This document shows, in pieces, positions 10,501-19,951 of a DNA stretch of 35,169 bases (position 1 is its first letter; each line of letters starts with the position of its first letter). The notes beneath the pieces were generated by a model. It saw nothing but the letters and a program-made list of their open reading frames with translations. It had not been told where the DNA came from and searched no databases. Position numbers and translations under genes: made by a program. The stretch lies in assembly GCA_027055255.1 (NCBI GenBank), contig JALUNK010000084.1:1-35169 (forward strand). The letters run 5' to 3'. This DNA comes from Ghiorsea sp. Lineage in GTDB: Bacteria > Pseudomonadota > Zetaproteobacteria > Mariprofundales > Mariprofundaceae.

Positions 10501-13212
10501 ATGCGTATTTTATTTTTAATTTCAGCTTTGCTGCTCGCATCTTGTAGCGCGGATCAGCAAAACAATAATACTTCAACGGATGTATCTGTATCGTTGGGGC
10601 AAAGTGTTGCCTCGGGTGCTATCAGCAGTGGTATTCCTGCGAATGTTCAATCCGTAACCCTTGAGGTCTTAGCCGCCAATGGCACAGTGATTGCAGGGCC
10701 TTTGGTTGCCAATCGCCCAAACTTCACACTAAAAATCCGTGTGCCCAATGGCAAAAAGGTTCAACTTCGACTTCGTGCTTATTCTAAAGTCAATGCAGGT
10801 GGTAAAATTCTCCATGAAGGTTTATCCAAGCCTTTAGATTTGAAAGGCAAGCCTGTCACCGTTTCCATGACCATGAACTTGTCAGTCAGCATACTTGCTT
10901 CTTCTACGCCAATTTTTCGTGGTGCTTCAATCAACTTGGCAGGTTTTGTTTCAGGAAGCACACCCCCTGCTACTTCTCCTTTGATTTGGAGTGCAACAGA
11001 TGCATCAGGAGCAACTGCGACTCCTCCCAATGTTACTGATAGTTATGGCGGTCTTGTAACATGGATAGCGCCTGACAGCCCAGGCGCCTACATCATTTAT
11101 GCGGAAGTAGATAGAACCGTAAACAAGTCTCAAGAAGCTGGTATCAAAGCTTCTGCAAACATCACTGTGATCAACCAAGACCCTTACGTTGCCGCAAGCT
11201 CTAAACTACCACTTATCGCCAATGTTGGATCAACCGTAGATTATTATACATATCTGACGATTGCTGATCATGATGCAAGCGACACACTAACTTTTGATAC
11301 AACTAGTCTGCCTGCTTGGGTCATCATAACACCCAGTGCGAGCAAAAACCCGCTATCGCTTGATATACGCCTTAGCCCAACTGTTGATGTAGCACCTCGT
11401 GTTTATGCCTTTACCCTTCGTGTAAGTGATGGCTTTGGTGGCTCTGTCTCTGGCGAGGTTAAGGTCACTGTAGCGCCCAGTGGGCCAACAAACATTTCAT
11501 CTGCAAACAAAAACAATACCCCTTGCAATACAGTTTGGACAGCTGGCGGCTCGCCTTATATTATCGAATCGCCAGTAACTATTGATACTGGTTGCAAACT
11601 TCAAATTGATGGGGGAGCTACAGTTTTATTTAATAAAGGTAAAATTATCTCCGTCAATGGAACCCTTAATGTGCTAGGAACCAGCCCACTCCCTGTGTCT
11701 TTCGATTCTTATACAGCTCCCTCTAATTGGGAACGAATTGAATACCTTGAGGGCTCTTCTGGAACCATGCAGTTTGCACAAATTTCATTTGCAGGGGTTG
11801 GCACAAAACCGACCACAGATAGCGCTTTATTTATCGCTTCTAATATTAATCTATATTCAGTTTTCATGGTTGGGTCAAAATCTAAGGGTATATTTTTTGC
11901 ATCTGGCACGTCCACAGCTTCCGACTTAGCCATAATCGGTACAACGAGCAACCCCATTTATATCAATGATTCATTTATCACTACGCCTGGGAATGCTGTT
12001 GATGTCTCAATCACTGGAAATAATTATATTAGCAACACAGCAAGCGTATCGACCATTCTTGTCACGGGCGCCAATGCTACCGCAGCCATTTCAGGCTTTG
12101 AAACAGACGGGGGCAACCGAGGTATAACCATTGATAACGGTGCCACAGCAAGCATTAAAAATAATGCATTCCACAGTGCTATAGATGCTGGCATAGCCTT
12201 AAGCATTGGTGCCAACCCAACGGGAAAAGTAGTATTGCAAGATAATATTATCTCTGGAAATGCAAATGTTGGTATTAGCGTTGTAAAAGCTGGTCTTGGT
12301 TCGCTAATACAAAGTAATATCATTAGGGGCAACACAAAAGGAGGCATCGACATTCAAGCCTCTCAAGCCCAACCTATTGATATATACAATAACCTTATTG
12401 TTGAAAATCAAGGCAGTGGTATAACCGTTCGTTCACCCGCTGTAACACAAGTTAATATATTCAACAATACCGTTGCTGATAATTATTCAGCATTGGCAAC
12501 AGGTGCAGGTTTATATCTAGGTGCAAGCGCTTTGGTTACTGCGGAAAATAATATTTTTGCATCCAATGCAACAACTATAACCCTTCCGTCAACACCTCAA
12601 GACATCTATACTGCTGGCGCAGCGCTCACAACAAATAATAATATTGCAACAGATGCTTCGCTAACGGGAATCAATTTCTCCGCAGCACCAACTTTTATTG
12701 CTGGGTGGTATTTAACTGATGGATTTAACTTTGCTGGCATCGCCACCACCCCTTCGCCAAGTGGCATAAATAATGGGTCTGCTCTTTTTAGCAACTTTCC
12801 TTTTTTATCACCAACATCACCAACCCCTCCTTACCTTTACGCCCAAGCTGCAACTTCTGATGCAGGAACGACTGTGGACTTAGGCTACCACCAAGCTCAA
12901 GTTGCAGTGCCCGTAACGCAAGCAAGCATTCAAAGTGTGGTAGATATTAATGCTAACACTTCAAGGGTTATCTTTGCATTAAGCGATGCTTCAAACAATG
13001 TTGTTCTCCAACCCGAGAAACTAACCATCTCCATTCAATCTGGTGTACCATCTGCTCCAACTATCATTTCACCAGTTTATCAGGTTGGTCAAGGCTTGTA
13101 TGCTGTGGATATAGATCACACTGGGATTACAGCACTCACGAAATCAGTCACTTTCCAAGTTGTTTTACCTTACCTTGCTAACCCTTTCACTTTTACTGGT
13201 GTAACCTACTAG
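10501..13212 (+). CDS. Beta-helix repeat lipoprotein, paralogous module to the giant protein
   Basis: MRILFLISALLLASCSADQQ has a signal peptide and lipobox LLASC. Contains a CNTxWxxxGSPYxI...GCxLQIDxGxxxxFN module shared with the giant protein and a D[LI]GYH[QH]AQ C-terminal motif. ORF track starts at 10489; ATG at 10501 fits the signal peptide better. Confidence 0.85.
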   Translation: MRILFLISALLLASCSADQQNNNTSTDVSVSLGQSVASGAISSGIPANVQSVTLEVLAANGTVIAGPLVANRPNFTLKIRVPNGKKVQLRLRAYSKVNAGGKILHEGLSKPLDLKGKPVTVSMTMNLSVSILASSTPIFRGASINLAGFVSGSTPPATSPLIWSATDASGATATPPNVTDSYGGLVTWIAPDSPGAYIIYAEVDRTVNKSQEAGIKASANITVINQDPYVAASSKLPLIANVGSTVDYYTYLTIADHDASDTLTFDTTSLPAWVIITPSASKNPLSLDIRLSPTVDVAPRVYAFTLRVSDGFGGSVSGEVKVTVAPSGPTNISSANKNNTPCNTVWTAGGSPYIIESPVTIDTGCKLQIDGGATVLFNKGKIISVNGTLNVLGTSPLPVSFDSYTAPSNWERIEYLEGSSGTMQFAQISFAGVGTKPTTDSALFIASNINLYSVFMVGSKSKGIFFASGTSTASDLAIIGTTSNPIYINDSFITTPGNAVDVSITGNNYISNTASVSTILVTGANATAAISGFETDGGNRGITIDNGATASIKNNAFHSAIDAGIALSIGANPTGKVVLQDNIISGNANVGISVVKAGLGSLIQSNIIRGNTKGGIDIQASQAQPIDIYNNLIVENQGSGITVRSPAVTQVNIFNNTVADNYSALATGAGLYLGASALVTAENNIFASNATTITLPSTPQDIYTAGAALTTNNNIATDASLTGINFSAAPTFIAGWYLTDGFNFAGIATTPSPSGINNGSALFSNFPFLSPTSPTPPYLYAQAATSDAGTTVDLGYHQAQVAVPVTQASIQSVVDINANTSRVIFALSDASNNVVLQPEKLTISIQSGVPSAPTIISPVYQVGQGLYAVDIDHTGITALTKSVTFQVVLPYLANPFTFTGVTY

Positions 13213-13268
13213 CCAGCTTTACTTTCCTCGGTTACCCTTCACCTTCATAAATTGAAGGTGAGGTTTCC

Positions 13269-14744
13269 ATGATTCAAATCAGCATTGCAACATCAAATCA
13301 AAGTAGTATGTCTGTTTATCCCATCTTGGAGGGTAAAGCTTTAACAGCAGCAGGAAAAAGCGTTCAATCTGAACAAGCCATTGCTCACTTTTTAGCCTCG
13401 GGTGAGCATCATGGCAAATACGGCATCATACGTACTATTTACCAAGCTGACGCGCGCACTGTGTTTATTGGTGCTGGCGACTTAGGCAAACTCACCCTGC
13501 AAAAGCTTAGAGCCTTAGCCTCGAAGGTTGCCCTGAAACTGAATAAAAACAGCGTTGAAGCTGCGGACATTTATCTTAGCGAGCTTGATATTGATGGCGC
13601 TAGCCTAGCCAATAAAGTGCAAGCCATAGCCGAAGGCATTTGGCTGGGTTTATACACCTTTGATACCTACCAAACTAAAACCAAAGAAGATAAAATACAG
13701 CTTACATCGGTCAACATTGTGATTGATGGTGATGAGAGCAAAGCCAAAGCTGCACTTGATACAGCCAAAGCCATCGCAAGCGGCACGATTTTCGCGCGCA
13801 ACCTTGGCAATGAGCCCGGTAATGTTTGCACCCCTGAATATTTGGGCGAGCAAGCAGCCGCCTTATCCCATCCTAAGCTTAAAACCACAGTTTTGGACAA
13901 AGCAGCCATTGAAAAAACAGGTTTTACTGCCCTGCTCGCGGTTAACCAAGGCTCCGATATTGAACCCCGCTTTATCGTCATGGAATACAATGGCGCAGGC
14001 AACAATGATGCGCCTATTGCTTTGGTCGGCAAAGGTCTCACATTCGATGCAGGCGGCATTTCCATTAAACCCGCTGCACAAATGGATGAAATGAAGTTTG
14101 ACATGTGCGGCTCAGCGGCTGTGCTTGGCATTTTCAAAGCCATCACTGAGATGAGTTTGCCTATCAATGTGCTTGGTGTGATTCCATCCACGGAGAATTT
14201 ACTCGGTGGCAGCGCATATAAACCCGGTGATATTGTGACCACCTATAAAGGTTTAACCATTGAAGTGCTGAATACTGATGCAGAAGGCCGTGTGATTCTA
14301 TCGGATGCCCTTGCTTATGCCGCAGAGCAAAATCCTGCTGAAATCATTGATTTTGCAACGCTGACTGGTGCATGTGTGATTGCTTTGGGTGGACAAGCCA
14401 CAGGTTTGATGGGCAATTCGGATGACATCAAGCAAGGATTAATCGCATCAGGGCAAAAAACGCACGACAGAGTGTGGGAAATGCCCATGTTTGAAGAATA
14501 CCAAGAACAAATTGATTCCAAAATTGCTGATATTAAAAACACAGGTGGTAGAGAAGCAGGCACCATCACCGCAGCATGTTTCTTATCCCGCTTCGTTGAT
14601 AATATTCCTTGGGCGCATTTGGATATTGCAGGCACAGCTTGGAATATGAAAGGCACTGATATTTCACCCGTAGGCGGTGCAACGGGGGCTGGTGTACGCT
14701 TGGTCGTGGATTACTTGCAGAATAAAGCAAGTGACGTGAGCTAA
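13269..14744 (+). CDS. pepA: Leucyl aminopeptidase (M17 family)
   Basis: Family signatures GKGLTFDAGGISIKP, MKFDMCGSAAVLG and NTDAEGRVILSDALAYA, full length 491 aa. Confidence 0.95.
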   Translation: MIQISIATSNQSSMSVYPILEGKALTAAGKSVQSEQAIAHFLASGEHHGKYGIIRTIYQADARTVFIGAGDLGKLTLQKLRALASKVALKLNKNSVEAADIYLSELDIDGASLANKVQAIAEGIWLGLYTFDTYQTKTKEDKIQLTSVNIVIDGDESKAKAALDTAKAIASGTIFARNLGNEPGNVCTPEYLGEQAAALSHPKLKTTVLDKAAIEKTGFTALLAVNQGSDIEPRFIVMEYNGAGNNDAPIALVGKGLTFDAGGISIKPAAQMDEMKFDMCGSAAVLGIFKAITEMSLPINVLGVIPSTENLLGGSAYKPGDIVTTYKGLTIEVLNTDAEGRVILSDALAYAAEQNPAEIIDFATLTGACVIALGGQATGLMGNSDDIKQGLIASGQKTHDRVWEMPMFEEYQEQIDSKIADIKNTGGREAGTITAACFLSRFVDNIPWAHLDIAGTAWNMKGTDISPVGGATGAGVRLVVDYLQNKASDVS

Positions 14745-14794
14745 CGCACGTCACATTCACTAATACTGTATAGGTTGCGCATCAGAGGAACATT

Positions 14795-15946
14795 ATGAGC
14801 TTAAATTTTTGGCGCGACATTCCAGCATATATAGATTTTAATACATCCTTTGATGCCAACACCTACATCCCTTTTGACCCATCATGGCATCTATTCATTG
14901 CTGACATTCAAGGCAGTACAAAAGCGATTCAAGAAGGGCGATATAAAGATGTAAATATGGTGGGTGCAATGTCTATCGTGGCTGTGTTAAACGTGTGCCA
15001 AGACATTGAAATTCCTTTTGTTTTTGGTGGCGATGGCGCTTCTTTACTGGTGCCTGAAGCTTATGTGGAGCAAGCGAAAACTGCCCTACTCGGTACCAAA
15101 GCAAAATCAGAGCAAGATTTTGATCTTCATTTAAGAGTTGGCTCTATTGCTGTGCAAGCATTGAATGATAAAGGCATTGATTTACTCGTTGCTAAACATG
15201 AAATTTCAAATGATTATAAACAAGCCATTTTTTATGGCGGCGGCATGAGCAAGGCAGATGCTTTGATTAAAGGTGATGCTAGCTATTGTTATGACATTCC
15301 AGATGATTTACCTGAAGTTGATTTTAGTGGCTTGGAATGCCGCTGGCAGGATATCCCCTCACCCAAGGAAGAAACCCTTAGTTTATTAGTGTTTGCAGAT
15401 AACCCAAAAACATACAAAAATCTCTTAAGCTATATTGCCAAACATATGGGCGGTTATACCCAACGAAATCCCGTACAAGAAAAAAAACTGAACCTATCCC
15501 TATCTTTTTCCCAGTTGGCGCATGAAGCGAAAGCCAAGGCTAAAGGGTTTAAGCGTGTTATACTCACCAAAAAACTGTGGCTAGCCAATATTCTTGGTAT
15601 CATTTTGATGAAGCTGGATGCCAAGCTCGATGATTCATCTTGGGGCCAATATAAAAACCAAGTCATGCACACCACCGATGCTGAAAAATTTGATGATATA
15701 TTGCGTATGACTTTTGCCGCGAATACCCAAGAGCGTATGAAACTTGAAAAATATTTAGGGAAAAAACATAAACAAGGTGAACTATGCTATGGCATGCATA
15801 TTACCAATCGCGCTTTGATGACATGTTTGGTGTTTGAACGCATGGGCAGCCAAGTCCATTTTGTGGATGCTGCTGATGGTGGTTATGCCATGGCATCCAT
15901 TGGCTTAAAAAAACAACTCAAAGAAAAATCCTGCGAAACTGCATAA
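14795..15946 (+). CDS. DUF3095-like protein, possible divergent nucleotide-cyclase fold
   Basis: MSLNFWRDIPAYxDF... with FIADIQGSTKAI and FGGDGASLLVP, consistent with my recollection of DUF3095. Confidence 0.75.
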   Translation: MSLNFWRDIPAYIDFNTSFDANTYIPFDPSWHLFIADIQGSTKAIQEGRYKDVNMVGAMSIVAVLNVCQDIEIPFVFGGDGASLLVPEAYVEQAKTALLGTKAKSEQDFDLHLRVGSIAVQALNDKGIDLLVAKHEISNDYKQAIFYGGGMSKADALIKGDASYCYDIPDDLPEVDFSGLECRWQDIPSPKEETLSLLVFADNPKTYKNLLSYIAKHMGGYTQRNPVQEKKLNLSLSFSQLAHEAKAKAKGFKRVILTKKLWLANILGIILMKLDAKLDDSSWGQYKNQVMHTTDAEKFDDILRMTFAANTQERMKLEKYLGKKHKQGELCYGMHITNRALMTCLVFERMGSQVHFVDAADGGYAMASIGLKKQLKEKSCETA

Positions 15947-15975
15947 AAAAAGGAGCTACGTTTCCGTAGCTCCTT
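15945..15975 (-). terminator. Rho-independent terminator downstream of tRNA-Glu
   Basis: GGAGCTACG-TTTC-CGTAGCTCC perfect 9-bp stem (15952-15973) with an A7 run on + at 15945-15951, i.e. a T-tract on -. Confidence 0.8.
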
Positions 15976-15984
15976 AATCCTATG

Positions 15985-16061
15985 TGGCATCCCCAACCGG
16001 ATTCGAACCGGTGTTGCCGCCGTGAAAGGGCGGTGTCCTAGGCCGACTAGACGATGGGGAC
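15985..16061 (-). tRNA. tRNA-Glu (anticodon TTC), CCA encoded
   Basis: Reverse complement GTCCCCATCGTCTAGTCGGCCTAGGACACCGCCCTTTCACGGCGGCAACACCGGTTCGAATCCGGTTGGGGATGCCA. 7-bp acceptor, CCGCC/GGCGG anticodon stem with loop CTTTCAC, and GGTTCGAATCC T-arm. Confidence 0.97.
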
Positions 16062-16144
16062 ATAGTCGTTTCAGACGCGGCGAACTTTATCGCCAAGGCT
16101 TACGCTGTCAACAAGCAATTCGTCTGCGCAAAGTTCATCAATAT

Positions 16145-16864
16145 TTAGCGTTTCATCAGTGTCTTAAAGTCTGCCGTTGCTTGCTTCAAACCCACAAAAA
16201 CAGCATCCGCCACAATCGCATGCCCAATATTCAAACCCATGATTTCTTTAATATCCACCATAGGTTTTGTGTTATCTAATGTGAGACCATGACCTGCATG
16301 GACTATCAAACCTATTTTATCCGCATATCTCGCAGCTTCTTGAATGCTTTTAAGCTCTGAAAGCTGTTTATCACCGTTAAAGTTGGCGTAGTGCCCTGTA
16401 TGCAATTCAATCACAGCAGCTTGAATATTTTTACTGGCATCAATTTGAGCTTTGTCTGGGTCGATAAACATAGATACGGCACAGCCTGCATCATTAAGGC
16501 GCGCCACAACATCAATCATACGCTCTATATGTCCCGCCACATCCAAACCACCTTCTGTAGTCAGCTCTTCACGGCTTTCAGGCACCAAACACACAGCTTG
16601 TGGTTTAAGCTTGCAAGCTATAGCCACCATTTCATCAGTAGCTGCCATTTCCATATTCAGATGCAGCTCCCCTGCTTGCGCCATAGCCGCAAGATTTTCC
16701 ATATCTTTATCTTGGATATGGCGGCGGTCTTCCCGCAAATGCGCTGTGATGCCATCTGCACCCGCTTCTAGACAATCTTTTGCTGCTTGAATGGGGCAAG
16801 GGTAAGTTGTGAGCCTTGCTTGCCTTAATGTGGCGATATGGTCGATATTTACACCTAGATGCAT
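16145..16864 (-). CDS. pdxJ: Pyridoxine 5'-phosphate synthase
   Basis: MHLGVNIDHIATLRQAR...GADGITAHLREDRRHIQDKD...LNMEMA...VCLVPESREELTTEGGLD is diagnostic. Confidence 0.97.
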   Translation of the reverse strand: MHLGVNIDHIATLRQARLTTYPCPIQAAKDCLEAGADGITAHLREDRRHIQDKDMENLAAMAQAGELHLNMEMAATDEMVAIACKLKPQAVCLVPESREELTTEGGLDVAGHIERMIDVVARLNDAGCAVSMFIDPDKAQIDASKNIQAAVIELHTGHYANFNGDKQLSELKSIQEAARYADKIGLIVHAGHGLTLDNTKPMVDIKEIMGLNIGHAIVADAVFVGLKQATADFKTLMKR

Positions 16865-16874
16865 TTCAATCCCC

Positions 16875-17549
16875 TTACTTATTTGCTAACCTTATGTTTT
16901 CACTTCTTAATTGTGCCTGTTCCTCACGCCAAGCTTGTATCTTGGCATGGTCACCACTTAATAAAACTTTAGGTACTGATTTTCCTTCGAACACTTCAGG
17001 GCGTGTGTAATGCGGCCAATCCAACATGCCATCTTCAGTGAATGAATCCAGCACCGCAGATTCAGGGCTGCCCAACACATTTGGCAGCAAACGAATCATC
17101 GCATCCAACACGCACATCGCCGCAGGCTCTCCACCAGAAAGCACATAGTCACCCAAGGATAATTCTTCATCCACATAGTCTACAATGCGCTCATCAAAAC
17201 CTTCATAACGTCCACACAGCAAAGTCACACTGTCTTTTGCTATATATTCCAAAGCTTTGGCTTGGGTAAATTTATTGCCTGTAGGCGTGAGCATCACCAC
17301 ATGTGTATTGGGCTGACGTTTACGTGCCTCTGCAATCGCAGATACCACAGGCTGTGCCTTCATCAACATGCCAGGGCCACCACCATATGGTGCATCATCT
17401 ACGTTTTGATGTTTACCCGTGGCAAAGTCACGAATTTGGATACAATCCACTTGCACTGCACCGTCTGCAATCGCACGTTTAGGAATAGAGCAGCTTAGAG
17501 GCGAGTTAAAAAACTCAGGGAATAAAGTTAAGACTTGGGCGTGAAACAT
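16875..17549 (-). CDS. trmD: tRNA (guanine-N1-)-methyltransferase
   Basis: VLTLFPEFF, YGGGPGMLMK, LLCGRYEGFDERI and LSLGDYVLSGGEPAA signatures. Confidence 0.97.
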   Translation of the reverse strand: MFHAQVLTLFPEFFNSPLSCSIPKRAIADGAVQVDCIQIRDFATGKHQNVDDAPYGGGPGMLMKAQPVVSAIAEARKRQPNTHVVMLTPTGNKFTQAKALEYIAKDSVTLLCGRYEGFDERIVDYVDEELSLGDYVLSGGEPAAMCVLDAMIRLLPNVLGSPESAVLDSFTEDGMLDWPHYTRPEVFEGKSVPKVLLSGDHAKIQAWREEQAQLRSENIRLANK

Positions 17550-18058
17550 GCATCCATTCCATCAAGAAGGTTTACTTCAATGATTTTCTTATCCAAGTCC
17601 ACAAGCTCAACCACATCTTCAATAAAGGGTAACAGCCACTCGCCTGACACTTCCATATCAACTGTGGTTTTAATTTCTAAATTATCTTGTGCACCGAATT
17701 CATGTAAAGCTGTAACCTCGCCAAGCTTGTTACCATATTGATCGCTTACCATGCAACCAATCAGGTCTTGCCAAAGAAACTCATCCTCATCCACTTCCAC
17801 TTCATCTTCAGACACAAAAATTTTCATGCCCTTCAAATCTTCTGCCTGTTCAATCGTTTCTATGCCTTCAAGCTTAGCAAGAATACGCTTTTTATGCTGG
17901 TGGCAGTCCACCACGGTATATTCCGTCACTTCGGATTCATCTTTGCCCACATACCAACGCAAATACCCGGCAACTGCGTTAACAGGCCGGGTATGCGAAA
18001 ACACGATGAGCGAACCCTTTAACCCATGTGGGTTAAGAATGTCGCCAATGTATAACAA
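17528..18058 (-). CDS. rimM: 16S rRNA processing protein RimM
   Basis: IGDILNPHGLKGSLIVFSHT, PRC-barrel-like C-terminus (LLPFIEDVVELVDLDKKIIEV), and rpsP-rimM-trmD context. Overlaps trmD by 22 nt. Confidence 0.95.
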   Translation of the reverse strand: MLYIGDILNPHGLKGSLIVFSHTRPVNAVAGYLRWYVGKDESEVTEYTVVDCHQHKKRILAKLEGIETIEQAEDLKGMKIFVSEDEVEVDEDEFLWQDLIGCMVSDQYGNKLGEVTALHEFGAQDNLEIKTTVDMEVSGEWLLPFIEDVVELVDLDKKIIEVNLLDGMDACFTPKS

Positions 18059-18060
18059 AC

Positions 18061-18303
18061 TTATGCTTTAGAAGATTGTTTGATTAGATATGCGACGCGG
18101 TCAGATACTTGTGCACCTGTGCCAGTCCATTTATTAATTGCTTCCATATCCAATTCAATCACTTCTGGATCTTTACAAGGGTCAAAATACCCTACTTTTT
18201 CAATGAATGCACCATCGCGACGGTTGCGAGAGTCCATTACGACTACTGCATAAAAAGGACGTTTCTTGCGTCCACCACGTTGTAAGCGAATAACTGTTGC
18301 CAT
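18061..18303 (-). CDS. rpsP: 30S ribosomal protein S16
   Basis: [42 protein letters not shown]. Supplied ORF is extended upstream; the conserved start is at 18303. Confidence 0.97.
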   Translation of the reverse strand: MATVIRLQRGGRKKRPFYAVVVMDSRNRRDGAFIEKVGYFDPCKDPEVIELDMEAINKWTGTGAQVSDRVAYLIKQSSKA

Positions 18304-18393
18304 GTAACTAATACCTCCGATAAGGATGGCGCACTTTAACGGCAAGATTTGTAATGTCATCAGCAAATTTACAATCTGCACCGACCATCCGAT

Positions 18394-19158
18394 TTAAATG
18401 CCTTCTCCATCCAAAAAATTCTGGATTTTATCATGTTCTTTTTTCATATCTGCCACAATTTCTTTTTCTTGCTGCGGCTCTTTTACCCTGCATTTATCTG
18501 TGTCCATCTGAATATTATCCACGCGGGCATTCACATCATCCATCATCTGCAGTACATGCTTAATCGCCTCTGCCACAGGGTTGGGCATCAAATGGTGATC
18601 AAGATTAATCTTACCATCTTCAAGCATAGTGTCAGTTTTACCTACCACTGAGCCTGGAATACCGACCACAGTGCTATAAGCTGGCACATCTTTAAGCACC
18701 ACAGAGTTAGAACCCACACGCGATTGCTCACCAATGGTGATTGGCCCTAAGATTTTCGCACCCGCACCAATCACGACACCCTTCTCTAAAGTTGGATGTC
18801 GTTTTTCTGCCAGCCAAGTCGTACCACCAAGGGTTACACCGTGATACAGGGTCACATCTTCTTCAATTTCTGTGGTTTCACCAATTACTACACCCATACC
18901 GTGGTCAATAAAGAATCTACGACCAATGGTTGCACCTGGGTGAATTTCAATACCTGTAATCCAACGGGCAATATGCATGGTAAACCGCGCCACCCAATGC
19001 AAACCCATTCGCCAAAAAGCATTCGCCAAACGATAAAACCAAATCGCATGCAGACCAGGGTAGCATGTCAGCACAGTCCAAACAGAGCATGCCGCAGGGT
19101 CACGCTCAAATGCTGTTTGAATGTCTTCTCGAATACCTTTAATCATAGCCTCGCTCAA
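18394..19158 (-). CDS. cysE: Serine O-acetyltransferase
   Basis: Hexapeptide left-handed beta-helix: [46 protein letters not shown]-terminus ends in ...GEGI. Confidence 0.94.
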   Translation of the reverse strand: MSEAMIKGIREDIQTAFERDPAACSVWTVLTCYPGLHAIWFYRLANAFWRMGLHWVARFTMHIARWITGIEIHPGATIGRRFFIDHGMGVVIGETTEIEEDVTLYHGVTLGGTTWLAEKRHPTLEKGVVIGAGAKILGPITIGEQSRVGSNSVVLKDVPAYSTVVGIPGSVVGKTDTMLEDGKINLDHHLMPNPVAEAIKHVLQMMDDVNARVDNIQMDTDKCRVKEPQQEKEIVADMKKEHDKIQNFLDGEGI

Positions 19159-19163
19159 TTGTG

Positions 19164-19889
19164 TTATATTTTATATGCTAGCATGGATGTGAAGTTAAAA
19201 CATTGAAACCATGTCTGCACTTCATCAAAGCCTGCTGCTGTTAATCGCGCATGATGCGCCGAGATAGGCTCTGGTATCAACACATTTTCTAAAGACTGAC
19301 GCTTTCTGCTCACTTCAAGCTCAGAATAACCTTGCGCTTTTTTAAAAGATTCATGCAACGCAACATGTTGCTGCTGCTCAAATTCATCGGCAAAGCTTAC
19401 CTTTTCAGAGAGCACCAATACCCCACCCTTGCGCATGCCCTGATAAATACCTTGCAACAGGTTTAATCGCTCCTCTTTGGCAATAAATTGTAGGGTAAAG
19501 TTTAAAACCACCACCGATGCATCAGATATCTCCACACCTTGTATATCTGCTTCTTGCAACACCACAGGCACAGGGCTTTGTGCTATATGTTGCTTACACT
19601 TCTCCAACATCGCGGCTGAATTATCGACACCAATAATTCCGCAACCTGATGCTTTGATACCATGCGCCAATGCCAATGTGGATGCACCTAGCGAACAGCC
19701 CAAGTCATACAGCTTGCTATTCTTTTGCGCGTAAAGCTCTGCAATCACCGCAAGCATTTGCAGGGTTAACCCGTAACCCGGCACAGAACGTTGAATCATA
19801 TCTTCAAACACACGGGTGACTTCTGCATCAAAGATGAATGCTTCTATATATTTATGCTCAAATAGGTTATCTTGCTTTCTGTAAGACAT
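19164..19889 (-). CDS. cmoA: Carboxy-S-adenosyl-L-methionine synthase
   Basis: SAM-dependent fold with CmoA-type signatures: [43 protein letters not shown]...[21 protein letters not shown]. Confidence 0.92.
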   Translation of the reverse strand: MSYRKQDNLFEHKYIEAFIFDAEVTRVFEDMIQRSVPGYGLTLQMLAVIAELYAQKNSKLYDLGCSLGASTLALAHGIKASGCGIIGVDNSAAMLEKCKQHIAQSPVPVVLQEADIQGVEISDASVVVLNFTLQFIAKEERLNLLQGIYQGMRKGGVLVLSEKVSFADEFEQQQHVALHESFKKAQGYSELEVSRKRQSLENVLIPEPISAHHARLTAAGFDEVQTWFQCFNFTSMLAYKI

Positions 19890-19951
19890 GAGCCAACTGT
19901 ACCGACAACATGATAAATAAAACAGTATTACAACCTCTAATGGGAGTAAAC

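Noticed and set aside
13667-14242. 191-aa minus-strand ORF inside pepA
   Set aside because: Antisense to a confidently identified enzyme, with no independent start context or family signature.
16022-16279. 85-aa plus-strand ORF
   Set aside because: Overlaps tRNA-Glu and the antisense of pdxJ; no family signature.
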